The notes beneath the pieces were generated by a model. It was not told where the DNA came from, did no database searches, and worked only from the letters and a program-made list of their open reading frames with translations. The position numbers were made by a program, and so were the translations under genes. Source: Streptomyces sp. ISL-11 (GTDB taxonomy: Bacteria; Actinomycetota; Actinomycetes; Streptomycetales; Streptomycetaceae). Taken from it: DNA of 64,000 bases. The stretch covers positions 1-64,000 of the forward strand of contig NZ_JAGGOL010000017.1 of assembly GCF_018614525.1 (NCBI RefSeq), given 5' to 3'. Below, piece after piece: positions 17,593 through 26,218 of this stretch; the first letter of the stretch is position 1; every line of letters starts with the position of its first letter.

Positions 17593-18870
17593 ATGGGGAT
17601 GCAGAAGGGCACCAATGTCCGGATTCCGGCATCGGCGGTGCGGATCGAGCTGGGCTGGCGTCCGGCCCCGGGCACACCGGACGTCGACGCCTCCGCGCTG
17701 CTCCTGTCGGCCGGCAAGGTCCGCTCCGACGCGGACTTCGTCTTCTACAATCAGGCGGCCCACCCCTCCGGCGCCGTCCGCTACGAAGGCAAGCGGCCGG
17801 CCGGCGACACCGTGACCGACGTCCTGTCCGTCGACCTCGCCGCCGTCGAGCCCGCCATCGAGACCGTGGTCCTGGCCGCCTCCGCCGACGGCGGCGCGTT
17901 CGGCCAGGTGCCCGGCCTCCACATCCGGGTCCTCGACGCGGCGGGCGGCGCCGAACTCGCCCGCTTCGACAGCACCGACGCCACGGTCGAGACCGCCTTC
18001 GTGCTCGGCGAGCTCTACCGCCGTCAGGGCGAGTGGAAGTTCCGGGCCGTCGGCCAGGGCTACAGCAGCGGGCTGGAGGGGCTCGCCACCGACTTCGGCA
18101 TCACCGTCGACGAACCCCAGGCGGCGCCCACCCACGAGCTGCCGGGACAGCCGGCGCCACAGCCCGTACGGCCCGCGCAGGCGCCCGTACCGCCGCCCCC
18201 GCCGGCCGCACCGCCCGCCCCGCCCCAGCCCGTGCGCCTGACGAAGGTCACGCTCACCAAGGAGGCGCCGGCCGTCTCCCTCACCAAGCAGGGCGGCACG
18301 TCCGGGGCGCTGCGCGTCAACCTCAACTGGCAGGTGCGCAAGCAGTTCACCGGCTGGAGCCAGCGGATCGGCAAGGCCATGGCCATGCACTCCGACCTCG
18401 ACCTCGACCTCGGCGCGCTCTTCGAGCTCCGCGACGGCAGCAAGGGCGTGATCCAGGCGCTGGGCAACTCCTTCGGGTCGTTGCACCAGCCACCGTTCAT
18501 CCACCTCGACGGCGACGACCGGACCGGGGCGTCGGCGGCCGGTGAGAACCTGACCGTCAACCTCGATCACATCGCCGACTTCCGGCGCATCCTCGTCTTC
18601 GTGACGATCTACGAGGGCGCCCGGAGCTTCGCCAACCTCAACGCCACCGTCACCCTCCAGCCGCAGCACGGCGCGCCCGTCGACTTCTCGCTCGACGAGT
18701 GCACCGTGCCCTCCACCGTCTGCGCGCTGGCCCTGATCACCAACCACGACGGTGACCTCGTCGTCCAGCGCGAGGCCCGTTACCTCGTGCCGGACCGCGG
18801 TGTCAGCCCGCAGCGCACGCTGGACCGCGCCTACGGCTGGGGCATGAACTGGACGCCCGGCCGCAAGTAG
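17593..18870 (+). CDS. TerD-family (tellurium resistance / stress) protein, two-domain
   Basis: The 425-aa protein carries an N-terminal TerD domain ([10 protein letters not shown], then [20 protein letters not shown] and the Ca2+-binding type acidic loops such as [18 protein letters not shown]), a Pro-rich linker around residues 180-215, and a C-terminal domain like TerA ([32 protein letters not shown]). TerD-type proteins bind calcium and act in stress and developmental responses in Streptomyces; they are cytoplasmic. Start at ATG 17593 follows GGGGTGG. It ends ten bases before a MITE-like repeat. It may be functionally linked to the upstream kinase gene. Confidence 0.85.
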   Translation: MGMQKGTNVRIPASAVRIELGWRPAPGTPDVDASALLLSAGKVRSDADFVFYNQAAHPSGAVRYEGKRPAGDTVTDVLSVDLAAVEPAIETVVLAASADGGAFGQVPGLHIRVLDAAGGAELARFDSTDATVETAFVLGELYRRQGEWKFRAVGQGYSSGLEGLATDFGITVDEPQAAPTHELPGQPAPQPVRPAQAPVPPPPPAAPPAPPQPVRLTKVTLTKEAPAVSLTKQGGTSGALRVNLNWQVRKQFTGWSQRIGKAMAMHSDLDLDLGALFELRDGSKGVIQALGNSFGSLHQPPFIHLDGDDRTGASAAGENLTVNLDHIADFRRILVFVTIYEGARSFANLNATVTLQPQHGAPVDFSLDECTVPSTVCALALITNHDGDLVVQREARYLVPDRGVSPQRTLDRAYGWGMNWTPGRK

Positions 18871-18880
18871 CCCTCGCTAG

Positions 18881-19116
18881 GCCGTGTCCGGCGGATCATT
18901 GTGAGCGGGCGGCTGCGGGCCGTCGTCGTGCGCACCACCGCTGCGCGGTGGTGTCCTCAGTCTCCCCCAGCTACCGCTGGGGGTGCCCCCAACGGGCTGA
19001 GATCGGCTGAGCTCAGCCACGATCCAGCCTGTCCGGCGCTTGAGGACGCGCCCGCAGGGCGCCCGCCGCCGCAGGCGGCAAAGCCGGCCCGCAGCCGAAG
19101 ATCCGCCGGACACGGC
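18881..19116. mobile_element. MITE-like element, copy A (complete)
   Basis: The element begins GCCGTGTCCGGCGGATC (18881-18897) and ends with the exact inverted copy GATCCGCCGGACACGGC (19100-19116). TAG flanks it on both sides (18878-18880, 19117-19119), a likely target duplication. Inside are hairpins around CCCCAGCTACCGCTGGGGG and GCCCGCAGGGCGC and no open frame. A second complete copy lies at 21863-22097 and an end-less inverted one at 41714-41905. The stop codon of the neighbouring glycosyltransferase is formed at the element boundary. Confidence 0.85.
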
Positions 19117-20336
19117 TAGGGCGCGGCCTCGGGACGGGCGTACGTCCGTCCCTTCCAGGCCGCGCCCCGGCCCCGGTAGTGCCGGGCCGCCGAGTCCACG
19201 GTCATCAGCAGGTACAGCAGGGCCGTGCACGGCAGCAGCGGCGCCAGCGCCACCGGCTGCCGGTAGTAGCGCAGCATCGGCAGATACGTCCCGGTCATCA
19301 CGGCCCACGCGGCGGCGCCGGTCAGCAGCGGGACGACGTCACCGGTCAGGGCCCCGGCCACCACGGCCACCGGCGGTGCCAGATAGATCACCACCATCCC
19401 GGCGACCGTCCCGAGGAGCAGCAGCGGGTTGTGCCGCAGCTGCGCGTACGCGCTGCGCGCGACCATCCGCCACAGCGGCCCCAGCCCCGGATACGGGCGC
19501 ACGCTGTCCACCCGGTCGGCGAGTCCCAGCCAGATCCGGCCCCCGGTCCGCCGCACCGCCCGCGCCAGCGACACGTCGTCGATGACCGCCTGGCGGATGC
19601 TGTCCGGGACCCCGGCCCGCTCCGCCGCCTCCCGGCGCAGCAGCACGCACCCGCCGGCCGCCGCCGCGGTGCGCCCGCCCGGCCGGTTGATCCAGCGGAA
19701 CGGATACAGCTGCGCGAAGAAGTACACGAACGCCGGAACGACCAGCCGCTCCCAGAAGGTCGTCACCCGCAGCCGCGCCATGAGCGACACCAGGTCCAGG
19801 CCGTCCGACCGCGCCACCGACACCAGCCGGCGCAGGCTGTCCGGGGCGTGCGCGATGTCCGCGTCCGTGAGCAGCAGGTACTCCGCGTCCGTACGGGCAC
19901 GGGCCAGCGCCATGCCGTGCCGCACCGCCCACAGCTTGCCGGTCCAGCCGGGAGGCGGCTCACCGGGGGAGTCCACCGTCAGCGGCAGCCCGCCCGCCTC
20001 CCGCGCCAGGGCGCGGGCCAGCTCACCGGTCCCGTCCGTACTGCCGTCGTCGACGAGGAAGATCCGCGCCGGTCCCGGATAGTCCTGGGCGAGCAGCGAC
20101 GGCAGGCTCGACGGCAGCACCCCGGCCTCGTCCCGGGCGGGGACCACGACCGCCACCGCGGGCCATTCCCCGGGCGGCATCCGGTCCGGCAGCCGGACGT
20201 CCGTACGCCAGAAGAACCCCTGTCCCAGCAGCAGCCACGCCCACGCGGCCAGAGAACCCGTCGTGATCCAAGTCAGCGCGCTCACCCGCCGCAGTCTGCC
20301 GCACCCGGCCCCTTCGCGCGGGGGATCGACGCTCAT
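19116..20336 (-). CDS. Membrane glycosyltransferase family 2, HpnB-like
   Basis: A 406-aa family 2 glycosyltransferase with an N-terminal helix (LTWITTGSLAAWAWLLLGQG), the GT-A domain (VAVVVPARDEAGVLPSSL, FLVDDGSTDGT, LLTDADIAHAPDS with the DxD motif, DDVSLARAVRRTGG), and three or more C-terminal helices. The layout is that of hopene-associated HpnB enzymes, which have been proposed to add a sugar to a hopanoid or other polyprenyl lipid, but no hopanoid genes are nearby. The start is uncertain: ATG 20336 lacks a clear ribosome binding site and may be leaderless; an internal GTG before SALTW is an alternative. The TAG stop overlaps the end of MITE copy A. Confidence 0.82.
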   Translation of the reverse strand: MSVDPPREGAGCGRLRRVSALTWITTGSLAAWAWLLLGQGFFWRTDVRLPDRMPPGEWPAVAVVVPARDEAGVLPSSLPSLLAQDYPGPARIFLVDDGSTDGTGELARALAREAGGLPLTVDSPGEPPPGWTGKLWAVRHGMALARARTDAEYLLLTDADIAHAPDSLRRLVSVARSDGLDLVSLMARLRVTTFWERLVVPAFVYFFAQLYPFRWINRPGGRTAAAAGGCVLLRREAAERAGVPDSIRQAVIDDVSLARAVRRTGGRIWLGLADRVDSVRPYPGLGPLWRMVARSAYAQLRHNPLLLLGTVAGMVVIYLAPPVAVVAGALTGDVVPLLTGAAAWAVMTGTYLPMLRYYRQPVALAPLLPCTALLYLLMTVDSAARHYRGRGAAWKGRTYARPEAAP

Positions 20337-20352
20337 CCATTAAAGTGATCGG

Positions 20353-21150
20353 GTGAAGATCGCGCTCATGGACTCCGGCATCGGCCTACTGGCGGCGGCA
20401 GCCGCCGCGCACCGGCTGCGACCCGACGCCGATCTGGTCCTCTCGGCCAACCCCGACAGCATGCCGTGGGGCCCCCGTACCCCCGACGACGTCATCGCGC
20501 ACGCCCTGGCCTGCGCCCGCGCCGCCGCCGCGCACCGCCCCGACGCGCTGATCGTCGCCTGCAACACCGCCTCCGTCCACGCGCTGGCCGCCATACGGGC
20601 CGAGCTGGAACCGGAGCTGCCGGTCATCGGGACCGTACCGGCGATCAAGCCCGCCGCGGCCGGTGGTGGACCGGTCGCGATCTGGGCCACCCCGGCCACG
20701 ACCGGGAGCCCGTACCAGCGCGGTCTGATCCGTGACTTCGCGGCCGGCGTCGAGGTGACCGAGGTGCCCTGCCCCGGTCTCGCCGACGCCGTGCAGTGGG
20801 CCGACACCGAGGCCATCGACGCGGCGGTGGCGGCCGCCGCCGCCCTCACCCCCGGCGATGTAAGGGCCGTCGTCCTGGGCTGCACCCATTACGAACTGGT
20901 CGCCGAGCGCGTCCAGGCCGCCGTGCAGCCGCTCCTCGGCCCCGCAGCACCGCAGGTCGCCTTGTACGGCTCCGCCTCGGCCGTCGTCGCCCAGGCGCTC
21001 CGCCGCATCGGCGCGGTGCCCGCCCCCGACGCCGAGCCGACGGGCGGTCTCACCGTCCTGCTCGGTGGCCGCGAGTCCGCCATGGAGCCGGCCGCACTGA
21101 CCTACGCCGAGGGCCGGTCGCTCATCGAGGTCTCCGCCGCGCGTTCTTGA
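20353..21150 (+). CDS. Aspartate/glutamate racemase-family protein (MurI-like)
   Basis: The 265-aa product has the two-cysteine racemase fold: ALMDSGIG at the start, IVACNTASVHAL with the first catalytic Cys, and VLGCTHYELV with the second. This matches glutamate racemase (MurI), which makes D-glutamate for peptidoglycan, though the sequence is divergent and could be a paralogue with another substrate. Translation probably begins at GTG 20353 close to the divergent glycosyltransferase start (16 bases apart), so either or both transcripts may be leaderless. Confidence 0.78.
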   Translation: MKIALMDSGIGLLAAAAAAHRLRPDADLVLSANPDSMPWGPRTPDDVIAHALACARAAAAHRPDALIVACNTASVHALAAIRAELEPELPVIGTVPAIKPAAAGGGPVAIWATPATTGSPYQRGLIRDFAAGVEVTEVPCPGLADAVQWADTEAIDAAVAAAAALTPGDVRAVVLGCTHYELVAERVQAAVQPLLGPAAPQVALYGSASAVVAQALRRIGAVPAPDAEPTGGLTVLLGGRESAMEPAALTYAEGRSLIEVSAARS

Positions 21151-21197
21151 CCCGATCCGGTAGCGTCCGGTCCGCACTCCTGCCGCTGTGCCGGAAG

Positions 21198-21821
21198 ATG
21201 AGTACGCTGCGTGCTATGAGGGACCACTCCAAGGGCCCGCAGGGCCACGAGGACGATGAGAAGCCGGACGCGGGCGGATCCGCCTCCCCGGCCGACGGAG
21301 CCGGCGGGCTCGGAGTCTGGACCGGCCGGGCGACCAACCGGATCCAGTGGCTGCTGGCCGCGGCCGGCGCCGCCTGCCTGGCGCTCGGCGTCGAGCTGGC
21401 CGTCGACAGCGCATGGACCTCGGGTCTGGCCCCTCTCGTCATGGCGGTCGTCGGCTGCGTCGCGGCCGGGCTGCTGATGCTCTACGGCACGCTCGCCTTC
21501 GTCCATGTGGCCGTACGGGTCGACGACGAGGCCCTGGAAGTGCGCTGCGGCCACATCGGCCTGCCGCGCACCCGCATCCCGCTCGCCCATGTCGTCGGCG
21601 CGGACTTCGCGCCCCGCGTCACCCCCCGCCAGTGGGGCGGCTGGGGCTACCGCTGGCGCCCCGAGAAGGGCACCGCCGTCGTCGTCCGCCGCGGCGAGGG
21701 CTTCGTGCTCCGCCTGGGGGACGGCCGCTCCTTCACCGTCACCGTGGACGACGCCGAGGCCGCCGTCCAGGTGATCCGCGAGGGTCTGCGCCTGGCCGCG
21801 CGGCGCGGGGCGACCGCCTGA
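21198..21821 (+). CDS. DUF3093-like membrane protein with PH-like domain
   Basis: A 207-aa protein with a polar N terminus, two transmembrane helices (about residues 45-65 and 75-95) and a C-terminal beta-rich domain containing VRVDDEALEVRCG, WGYRWRPEKGTAVVVRRGEG and GRSFTVTVDDAE, which resembles DUF3093 or bacterial PH-like domains. The function is unknown. ATG 21198 follows CCGGAAG; a second ATG at 21216 is possible. It lies about 50 bases after the racemase gene and ends 41 bases before MITE copy B. Confidence 0.65.
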   Translation: MSTLRAMRDHSKGPQGHEDDEKPDAGGSASPADGAGGLGVWTGRATNRIQWLLAAAGAACLALGVELAVDSAWTSGLAPLVMAVVGCVAAGLLMLYGTLAFVHVAVRVDDEALEVRCGHIGLPRTRIPLAHVVGADFAPRVTPRQWGGWGYRWRPEKGTAVVVRRGEGFVLRLGDGRSFTVTVDDAEAAVQVIREGLRLAARRGATA

Positions 21822-21862
21822 CCGGCCGGCCGCCGGTCATGGGGCACCACCGGGCCCACTAC

Positions 21863-22097
21863 GCCGTGTCTGGCGGATCATGTGAGTGGGCGGCAGCGGG
21901 CCGTGTCGTCCGCACCACCGCTGCGCGGCGGTGTCCTCAATCGCCGGACGGGCTTGATTGTGGCTGAGCTCAGCCACAATCAAGCCCGTTGGGGGCACCC
22001 CCAGCGGTAGCTGGGGGAGATTGAGGACGCGCCCGCAGGGCGCCCGCCGCCGCAGGCGGCAAAGACAGCCCGCGGCCGAAGATCCGCCGGACACGGC
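21863..22097. mobile_element. MITE-like element, copy B (complete)
   Basis: GCCGTGTCTGGCGGATC (21863-21879) and GATCCGCCGGACACGGC (22081-22097) form the terminal inverted repeats with one mismatch. The interior is clearly homologous to copy A (shared CACCGCTGCGCGG, TAGCTGGGGG and CGCCGCAGGCGGCAAAG segments) but includes a larger dyad, TTGATTGTGGCTGAGC against GCTCAGCCACAATCAA. No coding capacity. It sits between convergent-free plus-strand genes. Confidence 0.85.
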
Positions 22098-22110
22098 CTA
22101 GGCTCGGCGC

Positions 22111-22644
22111 ATGGCCACGCCCCCCTACATCCGAGAAATCCGCGCCGCCGTCGGCCACCACCTGCTGTGGATGCCCGGAGTGAGCGCCATCGTCCTCGAC
22201 GAGACCGGCCGCGTCCTCCTCGGCCGCCGCGCGGACACGGGGGAGTGGTCGATCATCGGAGGCATCCCCGACCCCGGCGAACAGCCCGGCACCGCGATCG
22301 TGCGCGAGGTGTACGAGGAGACCGCGGTCCGCTGCGTCGCCGAACGCGTCCTGCTCGTCCAGGCGCTGATGCCCGTCACCTACCCCAATGGCGACGTCTG
22401 CCAGTACATGGACATCTGCTTCCTGTGCCGCGCGGTGGGCGGCGAGGCGCGGGTGAACGACGACGAGTCGCTGGAGGTGGGGTGGTTCGAGGTGGACGCC
22501 CTGCCGCCCATGGAAGAGTTCGCCGTCAGCCGGATCAAGCAGGCCACGGCGGGTGGACCCACCTGGTTCGAGGGCATCGGGGACGGGCGGGAGATGAACT
22601 CGTGCACCTCGCCGGGCGGTGTGCCGAGGCCGACCACGATGTGA
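22111..22644 (+). CDS. NUDIX hydrolase
   Basis: The 177-aa protein contains an intact Nudix box, GGIPDPGEQPGTAIVREVYE followed by ET, matching GX5EX7REUXEEXGU with Ala at the final Gly position. These enzymes hydrolyse nucleoside diphosphates linked to another moiety (ADP-ribose, NADH, damaged dNTPs). Upstream WMPGVSAIVLDETGRVLLGRR is the usual N-terminal strand. ATG 22111 lies 14 bases after the end of MITE copy B, so the element may carry or interrupt its promoter. Substrate unknown. Confidence 0.88.
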   Translation: MATPPYIREIRAAVGHHLLWMPGVSAIVLDETGRVLLGRRADTGEWSIIGGIPDPGEQPGTAIVREVYEETAVRCVAERVLLVQALMPVTYPNGDVCQYMDICFLCRAVGGEARVNDDESLEVGWFEVDALPPMEEFAVSRIKQATAGGPTWFEGIGDGREMNSCTSPGGVPRPTTM

Positions 22645-22779
22645 TCCATGCAGGGCGTCCTCCCCACCGGTCACCGATGGCCGGCACTGGGTGCAGGCGA
22701 CCTACCGGATACCTGTGCCGGGCTGCTATCTGTGCCAGTGGCGGGATTCGGGTGGGGCGGTGCGGCAGGGGTGTGGACG

Positions 22780-24195
22780 ATGCGGGTGGTGGTCCTGGGC
22801 GAGTTCCGGGTGGACAGGCTCGTTCCGCCGCTCGCACGGGGCGGTGCTGACGTGGTCGTGCTGGCGTTCGTCGGGCTGGAAGCGTTTCTGGGACCCGGTG
22901 TGGAGTGCGGGGTGCTGCCGACCGCACTGCGTGAGGGGACCCTGCTGCGGCTGCTCCGTCATTACGGCGCGGACATCGCCGTTCCCAACCTCGGCTGCGC
23001 CGGCCAGGAACAGTTCCTCCCAGATCCATCGCGGTTACGAAGCCGTCGCTCTGCGACAGCACGCGGACAGTGCGGAAGTGGACTGCGCGGTTCCGGCGGC
23101 GGCCCGGTCACCACCCGGGCCCGGTACGTGGTCGGCTGCGACGGCGGGCGCAGCGTCATCCGGCAGACGGCCGGCATCGGGTTCCCGGGAACGCCGGAGT
23201 CGATGACCGCGGTGGTGGGCGACTTCGCCGTCGCCGACCACGCCGGCATCGACCGGGCCCGCCGGCACGGCGTCCTCGTCGCACGGCTGGAGGCCGGGCT
23301 GACCCGGTTCGTGGTCATGGACCCGCACAGGATCCGGGTGCCCTCCACCGAGCCGGTGACACTGGAAGAGTTCCGCACCTCACTTGTCCGGGTGTGCGGA
23401 ACCGACTGCGCGATCGACGAGCCCCGCTGGCTCTCCCGCTTCGGCAACACCACCCGCCTCGCCGAAAGCTACCGGCGCAACCGCGTCCTGCTGGCCGGTG
23501 ACGCCGCGCACATCCACTTCCCCGTCGGGGCTCAGGGCCTGAACACCGGGCTGCAGGACGCGATGAACCTGGGATGGAAACTCGCCGCTCACATCAACGG
23601 ATGGGCGCCGCCCATGCTCCTGGACAGCTACCACACCGAGCGCCACGCCGTGGGCCATATCGTCACCACCGGCACCCGGGCCCAGACGCTGCTGGTGGAA
23701 CTGCCCCTCACCGAGCAGTACGGGCGTCCCGGCCGGATCCTGTGCGAGCTGCTCGACACCCTTCTGGGCATGGAGGAAGTCAACCGAAAGCTGGCCGGCC
23801 GGGTCTCCGGACTCGACACCGCCTATCCGCCCCTCGCCCCCTCGTGCGCCGGCCCCCTCAGCGGCCGGCGCATGCCGGACATCGCCCTCACCACATCAGA
23901 CAACACCCGCGTCTTCGAGCTCCTGCACGACGGCCATTTCGTCCTGCTGAACCTGGAGGGAAACGGCGAATCCCTCATGCGGGCGCGGGTGGCGGACGGT
24001 CCTGGCCGGCTCGGACCCCTCCGCACGGTCACCGCTCACGCGCACGACACCCATCCGGATCTCGGCGGCGTGAAGGAAGTCCTCATTCGTCCCGACGGCC
24101 ACATCGCCTGGGCCACCCGAACCACCGTCCCCCACATCCGCCGGACCGAACGGGCCCACGCATTGAGCACCTGGACCGGAGCCCCAGCCGGGTAA
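22780..24195 (+). pseudogene. Chimeric pseudogene: ATP-grasp 5' fragment joined to FAD monooxygenase 3' fragment
   Basis: The frame starts with MRVVVLGEFRVDRLVPPLAR and runs through NLGCAGQEQFLP (to about 23024), which looks like the first 80 residues of an actinobacterial ATP-grasp protein. Then the sequence switches abruptly: QIHRGYEAVALRQHADSAEV appears in a different frame, and from about 23095 the original frame reads ARYVVGCDGGRS and on through LLAGDAAHIHFPVGAQGLN to the end, the FAD/NADPH-binding middle and C-terminal part of a RdmE/PgaE-type aromatic hydroxylase. The hydroxylase lacks its N-terminal GxGxxG dinucleotide fold and has a frameshift at the joint. A functional enzyme is unlikely. 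It is a recombination scar that suggests loss of an aromatic polyketide or ATP-grasp gene set. Confidence 0.72.
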
Positions 24196-24246
24196 GCGAA
24201 CTGTTGCACCCGCGGCCCGGTCAAGGTCTTCGCCCGCCCACGTTCA

Positions 24247-24270
24247 GCTTCCCGGCCCCACCCGGGAAGC
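24247..24270. terminator. Hairpin between convergent genes
   Basis: GCTTCCCGG (24247-24255) and CCGGGAAGC (24262-24270) form a perfect nine-base stem with a six-base loop between the end of the chimeric pseudogene and the end of the PAP2 gene. It could terminate transcription from both sides. Confidence 0.6.
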
Positions 24271-24299
24271 GCTCAGCCCGCGACCTGATGCAGCACGAC

Positions 24300-25601
24300 T
24301 CACACCAGTTCGAATTGCGGTTCCGGTTGCCGCGCCGGTGCGGCCTTCGGTTCCCACAGTTTGGTGGTCCGTACGTAGCCGTAGACCACCGAGGTCATCG
24401 CCAGAATGAGGAGTGGTCCGAACACCCACGGATGCTGGCCCATCTCCATCGGCAGATAGCGATACGACACCAGGAGCGCGGCGAAGACCGTGGTGCCGTA
24501 TGCCACCAGCTGGATTCCTTGCCGGTCCCAGCCACGGTCGAGCGAGCGCAGCGCTGCCTCGATCGTGAAGGCGAACACCACGCCGGCAATGATGTCCGCG
24601 CCGTAGTGGTAGCCGAAGCCCAGCGTGGCGCCGAGCGTGGCGATCAGCCAGAACGTGCCCGCGCATCGCAGAATGCGTGGGCCCTTGCGGGAATGGATGA
24701 AGATCGTGGTAGCCCACGCTGTGTGCAGGCTGGGCATGCAGTTGCGAGGGGTGATCTCGTCGAACGACATCTGGTGCGGGGCACTGATCGGCGCCGGCGT
24801 GTTCGGCCACAGGTCGGCCACCGCCCAGTGCCCGCCGTCGGCGCCGTAGGCGAAGATCGGTCCGACCACGGGGAAGATCATGTAGATGGCCGGCCCGAGG
24901 AGGCCGATGACCAGAAAGGTGCGCACCAGATGATGGCCCGGGAAGCGGCGCTCGTCCGCCACGTTACGCAGCTGGTACAGCGCGACGACGACCGCGGCCA
25001 CCGCGAGCTGAATGTAGACGTAGTCGAGAACATGGGTGCCGACCGGGCCGGTGGCCTTGACGATCCGGCCTGCCAGCCACGACGGGTTGCCCAGCGCGTG
25101 ATCGGCGGTTGCCACGTACTGGTCGAGGACCGCCGGGCGGGTCTTGGACGTGATGAGCAGCCAGGTATCGCCGGTCTTGCGGCCGGCCACCAGCAGCAGG
25201 CCCAGCCCGACGCCCTTCAGCAGCAGGACACGTTCCCGGCCGGTGCGGCGCGTGACAGCGATGACCGCACAGGCCAACAACACCCACAACGCGCCGTTGC
25301 CGAACATCATCTTGGCGTCGACCGCCCACCGCACGAGGAAGAAGACGACGTCGATGCCGACCGCGACACCAGCCGCGATGAACCGTTGCCGCCAGGTGAG
25401 CACCACCATCATCAACGCCATGCTGGCGTACAACAGCGGCCCCGATTTGGGGGCGAATATCACCTCTCGCGCCTGGTTGGTCATCGGCCCCGGCAGGCCG
25501 TAGTGACGCGCGGCGATCTCCAGGGTGATGAGAAAACCGAGGGCCACCACACCCACCGCGGCCCACAGCATCACCCGTGGTTGACGCCACGCGGCGAACA
25601 T
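24300..25601 (-). CDS. Integral membrane PAP2-superfamily phosphatase/phosphotransferase
   Basis: A 433-aa polytopic protein with about 10-11 helices. The C-terminal half has the PAP2 active-site motifs: RNCMPSLHTAWAT (the PSGH-like motif with catalytic His) and GYHYGADIIAGVVFAF (SRxxxxxHxxxD-like). This variant resembles inositolphosphotransferase/AUR1-type PAP2 proteins, which move a phospho-head group between lipids; in actinobacteria they may act on phosphoinositides or polyprenyl phosphates at the membrane. The start is unclear: ATG 25601 has no obvious ribosome binding site and a TTG at 25649 is an alternative. It is convergent with the pseudogene and divergent from the rRNA methyltransferase leader region. 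Confidence 0.8.
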   Translation of the reverse strand: MFAAWRQPRVMLWAAVGVVALGFLITLEIAARHYGLPGPMTNQAREVIFAPKSGPLLYASMALMMVVLTWRQRFIAAGVAVGIDVVFFLVRWAVDAKMMFGNGALWVLLACAVIAVTRRTGRERVLLLKGVGLGLLLVAGRKTGDTWLLITSKTRPAVLDQYVATADHALGNPSWLAGRIVKATGPVGTHVLDYVYIQLAVAAVVVALYQLRNVADERRFPGHHLVRTFLVIGLLGPAIYMIFPVVGPIFAYGADGGHWAVADLWPNTPAPISAPHQMSFDEITPRNCMPSLHTAWATTIFIHSRKGPRILRCAGTFWLIATLGATLGFGYHYGADIIAGVVFAFTIEAALRSLDRGWDRQGIQLVAYGTTVFAALLVSYRYLPMEMGQHPWVFGPLLILAMTSVVYGYVRTTKLWEPKAAPARQPEPQFELV

Positions 25602-25975
25602 GCTTTTGCAGTTTGTTCGCGAAAATACCCGAGATGCTCTAGATATCAATTGTTTGGCCGATTTGTTAGTTTTTAGCTAAATGGGTCACCCTTCGGGCCG
25701 GATGGCATGGTTTCCGGTGAAGGGTGGGCGATGAGAGTGATCGCCGCGAGCCCGAACATGCTATCGGAGTGGTACGGGTGGGTTTCGCTGGTCTCGGGTG
25801 GTGCGAGGGTCGGTCGGTCCTGCGCTCGATGATCCAGCATCTTGGGTGACCATGGAACTCTCGACACCCGGCGGGCATCCGCGGTGCGCCGCCCGCGGAC
25901 CGGGACGACGACGGTGACCCGGACCAGGGCGTGTCTCGTGACTCCGGCGGTGCGAAGGGCTTCCGTCGGAGCTCG
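25602..25975. other. Intergenic region, partly AT-rich, upstream of the methyltransferase leader
   Basis: Bases 25620-25690 are unusually AT-rich for this genome (TATCAATTGTTTGG, TTAGTTTTTAGCTAAA) and probably hold the PAP2 promoter on the minus strand. The rest shows only shadow frames. No gene is supported. Confidence 0.45.
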
Positions 25976-26066
25976 TAGAATCATGGCGTGGCATTCACGA
26001 GCACCCCGCACTACTGCTTCCTGTGACCGGGAGCGATTGAGGGCGACGTCGGACGGCGTCGCCCTC
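25976..26066 (+). promoter_or_regulatory. Probable leader-peptide attenuator ahead of the rRNA methyltransferase
   Basis: TAGAAT (25976-25981) is a good -10 element; seven bases on lies GTG 25988, which opens a 12-codon frame ending at TGA 26024-26026 and reading MAFTSTPHYCFL, so the leader would be translated from a leaderless mRNA. Thirteen bases after its stop, GAGGGCGACG (26039-26048) pairs perfectly with CGTCGCCCTC (26057-26066). A short leader, a hairpin and then a 23S rRNA methyltransferase gene is the arrangement expected for drug-induced ribosome-mediated attenuation. No clear -35 is visible, as is common for activator-dependent promoters. Confidence 0.5.
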
Positions 26067-26218
26067 CTTGGTGTGCCTGCTGCGTGAACCACGTTCCCGG
26101 CGCTGCCCCCCCATCGGGGTCGCCGGACGCCGGGCCCGTTCCTTCTGCTATCCGGGACGGCGATTTTCTGAGCGCGTGCAGGCACGGTCCCTTCCTCCAC
26201 CGTTGCCAGGAGTGCCTT

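Noticed and set aside
22645..22779. Cys-rich frame (GCYLCQWRDS, GCGRCGW) between NUDIX and the chimeric pseudogene considered as a zinc-ribbon protein
   Set aside because: The frame has no suitable start or ribosome binding site and runs on into shifted sequence; the pattern is short and probably chance or debris.
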